Shown: positions 63,301 through 64,000 of the stretch, one piece after another | How the letters are laid out: every line of letters begins with the position of its first letter | Position numbering within the stretch: the stretch's first letter is position 1 | Assembly (NCBI GenBank): GCA_001970955.1 | Contig: MPUH01000146.1 | Coordinates: 1 to 64,000, forward strand | From: Stentor coeruleus | Lineage: Eukaryota; Ciliophora; Heterotrichea; Heterotrichida; Stentoridae | DNA length: 64,000 bases | Direction: 5' to 3' | Notes under the pieces: generated by a model | What the model saw: only the letters and a program-made list of their open reading frames with translations | What the model was told of the DNA's origin: nothing | The model's database searches: none | Made by a program: the position numbers and the translations under genes

Positions 63301-64000
63301 TACAGGAAATGGTCCAACTTTAGAATTTTTCACTTTGCTATCAGAAGAAATAAGAAGTTTAAATATATGGTGCAAATCAACAGTATTATTCCCATCTCCT
63401 CATCAATCTTTAAACAATAGTATTTTCCATTTTATAGGAAGAGTTGTAGGGAAAGCTATTTTAGATAAAAGATATATTGAGTTACCTTTAAGCCCTGTGT
63501 TCTGGAAACTTATACAAAACCAACCTGTATGTTTGAATGATCTGGCCAACATAGACCCTGTATTACATAAAACTTTTAAAGAACTTAAAGACTTTGTCAG
63601 AGAATCCCATCAAGATAAACATGCTAAATATAAAGGTGTTGATATTGAAGACCTGAATTTATTTTTTACATTACCAGGATATGATAATATTGAGCTTATG
63701 GCAAATGGGAAATTTATCCCAGTGACAAAAGGGAATTTAGAAGAATATATAAGATTAGTATGTCAACAAACATTATTACAAAGTAGTCAAATTAAAGATT
63801 TCCGTGATGGGTTAAGTTCTTTAGTACCTATTGAATGCTTACAAGGTTTTTCTGCTGAAGAATTAGAAGAAATGATATGTGGTAGTGCTAATGAGGTTTG
63901 GGATATTGAAACATTAAGAACTGGGATTAAACCTGCTTATGGGTATACAGAGAATTCGATGACTTTTCAGAATTTGTTGTTGGTGATGTCAGAATTTACA
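60365..64000 (+). CDS. TRIP12/UFD4/UPL3-type HECT ubiquitin ligase, 3' end outside window
   Basis: E3 ligase that forms a ubiquitin thioester before transfer to substrate; the family acts in ubiquitin-fusion degradation and nuclear quality control. 1212 codons are visible, intronless and open to the edge. A basic, Ser-rich N-terminus (1-70) is followed by armadillo-like helical repeats (about 75-300, e.g. LVTEVLVFALNVQENPEIVL), a helical middle, and a HECT domain from about 940 (RDKILDSAYLIMNDLGLLQH, LEIQYDNEVGTGNGPTLEFF, FIGRVVGKAILDKRYIELPL). ARM plus HECT is the TRIP12/UPL3 layout. The catalytic Cys near the C-terminus lies beyond the window, so activity cannot be judged. Confidence 0.93.
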   Translation, partial: MEHHRQKRSRDHESSDSESMDFNTVKATGSPSYIKLNSSMIHPLPKFTIPEGGLIPQKKVKIWDYDSKKPIHLIHSGILQCIKSIQNSIKASDYDSILLSLRKLANELTMSNDEHLSLLPIDLVTEVLVFALNVQENPEIVLQAIICIVFLVESHHNSVPCFVKAGMISLIAGKLMNVEYIDVAEYAVKTLEKISADYPIEVLREGFIGEILGMLEFFELSVQKKLLSIVLNMSRGISSPDDFKNYLSPSLPTIISLLSNKVKEKSHFNEKALEILIALNDSMRNLSSYNSFSQFLLDQNIISLVCDVISEMPGTMARSFKLFSVMCRNSLSLSLDFITKGMGILETALKTGIDEANTIILTENLQLINNILPHEGDNNERKEFFSNKPELIEEFTSILFPYMTSIYEIVSKKNAKVLFLTIISNLISLGDKENLVRYDGYSNFLTNLLVEKEVMILKSALKIVSILYDKIPETISTSFIREGVVQRFKALKSSENLKNLVEDKYSDPIEFEQFLINYRKTRAYLDQQDFANQPNLPKFLAEYKEQSVDHKKEIISLSKKIIDQHCACRNKAANATGKILKTISGKFETAKDNEGENLWKDLAEVIIQGKPTAFEFCSSGFVEKVWDWLCCNGKLHKAMSRYEGFCKFLLGNTGNGDIMFTKVLNLAMQGFGYLENYITAKGFKGSNTRAFMHKSKIQLMYIPIDNPTEDLRLRNNFLATLGKITVVPDPCCSISALKSMLKRIENKEDLNFFKESIREDPMDFDEEISFKDVSIKIQFKDNELTDEMLIGDIVTSSPNMPILTFSFNTIDYKCQYFNFDSQIYEDFMKKCSLVGLELENPSYPYLRFIKLLFLTYNSYPLTTHKFQFDLNPNILSYFISPKLNAIILKHFQEPLSLSRRVLPSWMKELPKYSWFLFTYMTRLKILDNIRFIHNETYRLPRQKVKINRDKILDSAYLIMNDLGLLQHGILEIQYDNEVGTGNGPTLEFFTLLSEEIRSLNIWCKSTVLFPSPHQSLNNSIFHFIGRVVGKAILDKRYIELPLSPVFWKLIQNQPVCLNDLANIDPVLHKTFKELKDFVRESHQDKHAKYKGVDIEDLNLFFTLPGYDNIELMANGKFIPVTKGNLEEYIRLVCQQTLLQSSQIKDFRDGLSSLVPIECLQGFSAEELEEMICGSANEVWDIETLRTGIKPAYGYTENSMTFQNLLLVMSEFT

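Overview
This window is macronuclear-type DNA from a heterotrich ciliate, most likely Stentor or a close relative. Four observations support this. (1) Introns are only 15 or 16 nt long; eleven well-supported cases interrupt conserved genes. (2) All three stop codons behave as stops: the 4006-codon dynein gene has no in-frame TAA, TAG or TGA, and several genes end in TGA. That argues against Blepharisma (TGA = Trp) and against the TAA/TAG = Gln codes of Paramecium and Tetrahymena. (3) The DNA is AT-rich, with genes packed on both strands a few tens to hundreds of bases apart. (4) The gene content is ciliary and signalling: dynein heavy chain, CDPK, cyclase-like and SK-like channel genes. The species call is inference; the intron and code facts are read directly. 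Layout, left to right. 1-12.7 kb, all minus strand: a CPA1 Na+/H+ antiporter running off the left edge, a DHHC palmitoyltransferase, a three-finger C2H2 protein, an NSUN6-like RNA m5C methyltransferase with three introns, a coiled-coil protein and a PP2C phosphatase. 12.7-18.2 kb: a p24/TMED cargo receptor (+) whose stop lies 2 bp from the stop of convergent ARL2, then PP1 and a voltage-sensor/cyclase-like protein (minus). 18.9-24.7 kb: peroxisomal 3-ketoacyl-CoA thiolase with a PTS2 signal and a coiled-coil/C1q-like protein (+), then a small membrane protein, an EF-hand-like protein and prohibitin-2 (minus). 24.9-32.5 kb: a small basic protein (+), an SK-type K+ channel (minus), a small ORF, a myristoylation-type EF-hand protein and a coiled-coil RING protein (+). 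32.9-44.9 kb: one intronless inner-arm axonemal dynein heavy chain. 45.3-50.4 kb: a CDPK (minus), then an AGC kinase and an Aurora-like kinase in tandem (+). 50.5-58.6 kb: an acidic/basic low-complexity protein (minus), an MFSD1-like transporter and a kelch protein (+), a disordered protein and a second DHHC enzyme (minus). 59.1-64 kb: a REEP/DP1 protein and a TRIP12/UPL3-type HECT ubiquitin ligase that runs off the right edge (+). No tRNA, rRNA, CRISPR array, transposon or viral relic was recognised. Three features stand out beyond the gene list. First, four near-perfect tandem duplications (periods 103, 100, 70 and 74 nt, none a multiple of three) break three genes, and in each case a single copy gives an intact protein; they look like assembly artefacts or copy-specific lesions. 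Second, gene flanks carry a strong strand asymmetry: C exceeds G on the sense strand upstream of genes and G exceeds C downstream, which predicts gene orientation. Third, several proteins lack residues normally essential to their family: the antiporter has NQ for ND, the cyclase-like domain lacks a metal Asp and the Asn/Arg pair, and the CDPK has DFD for DFG.
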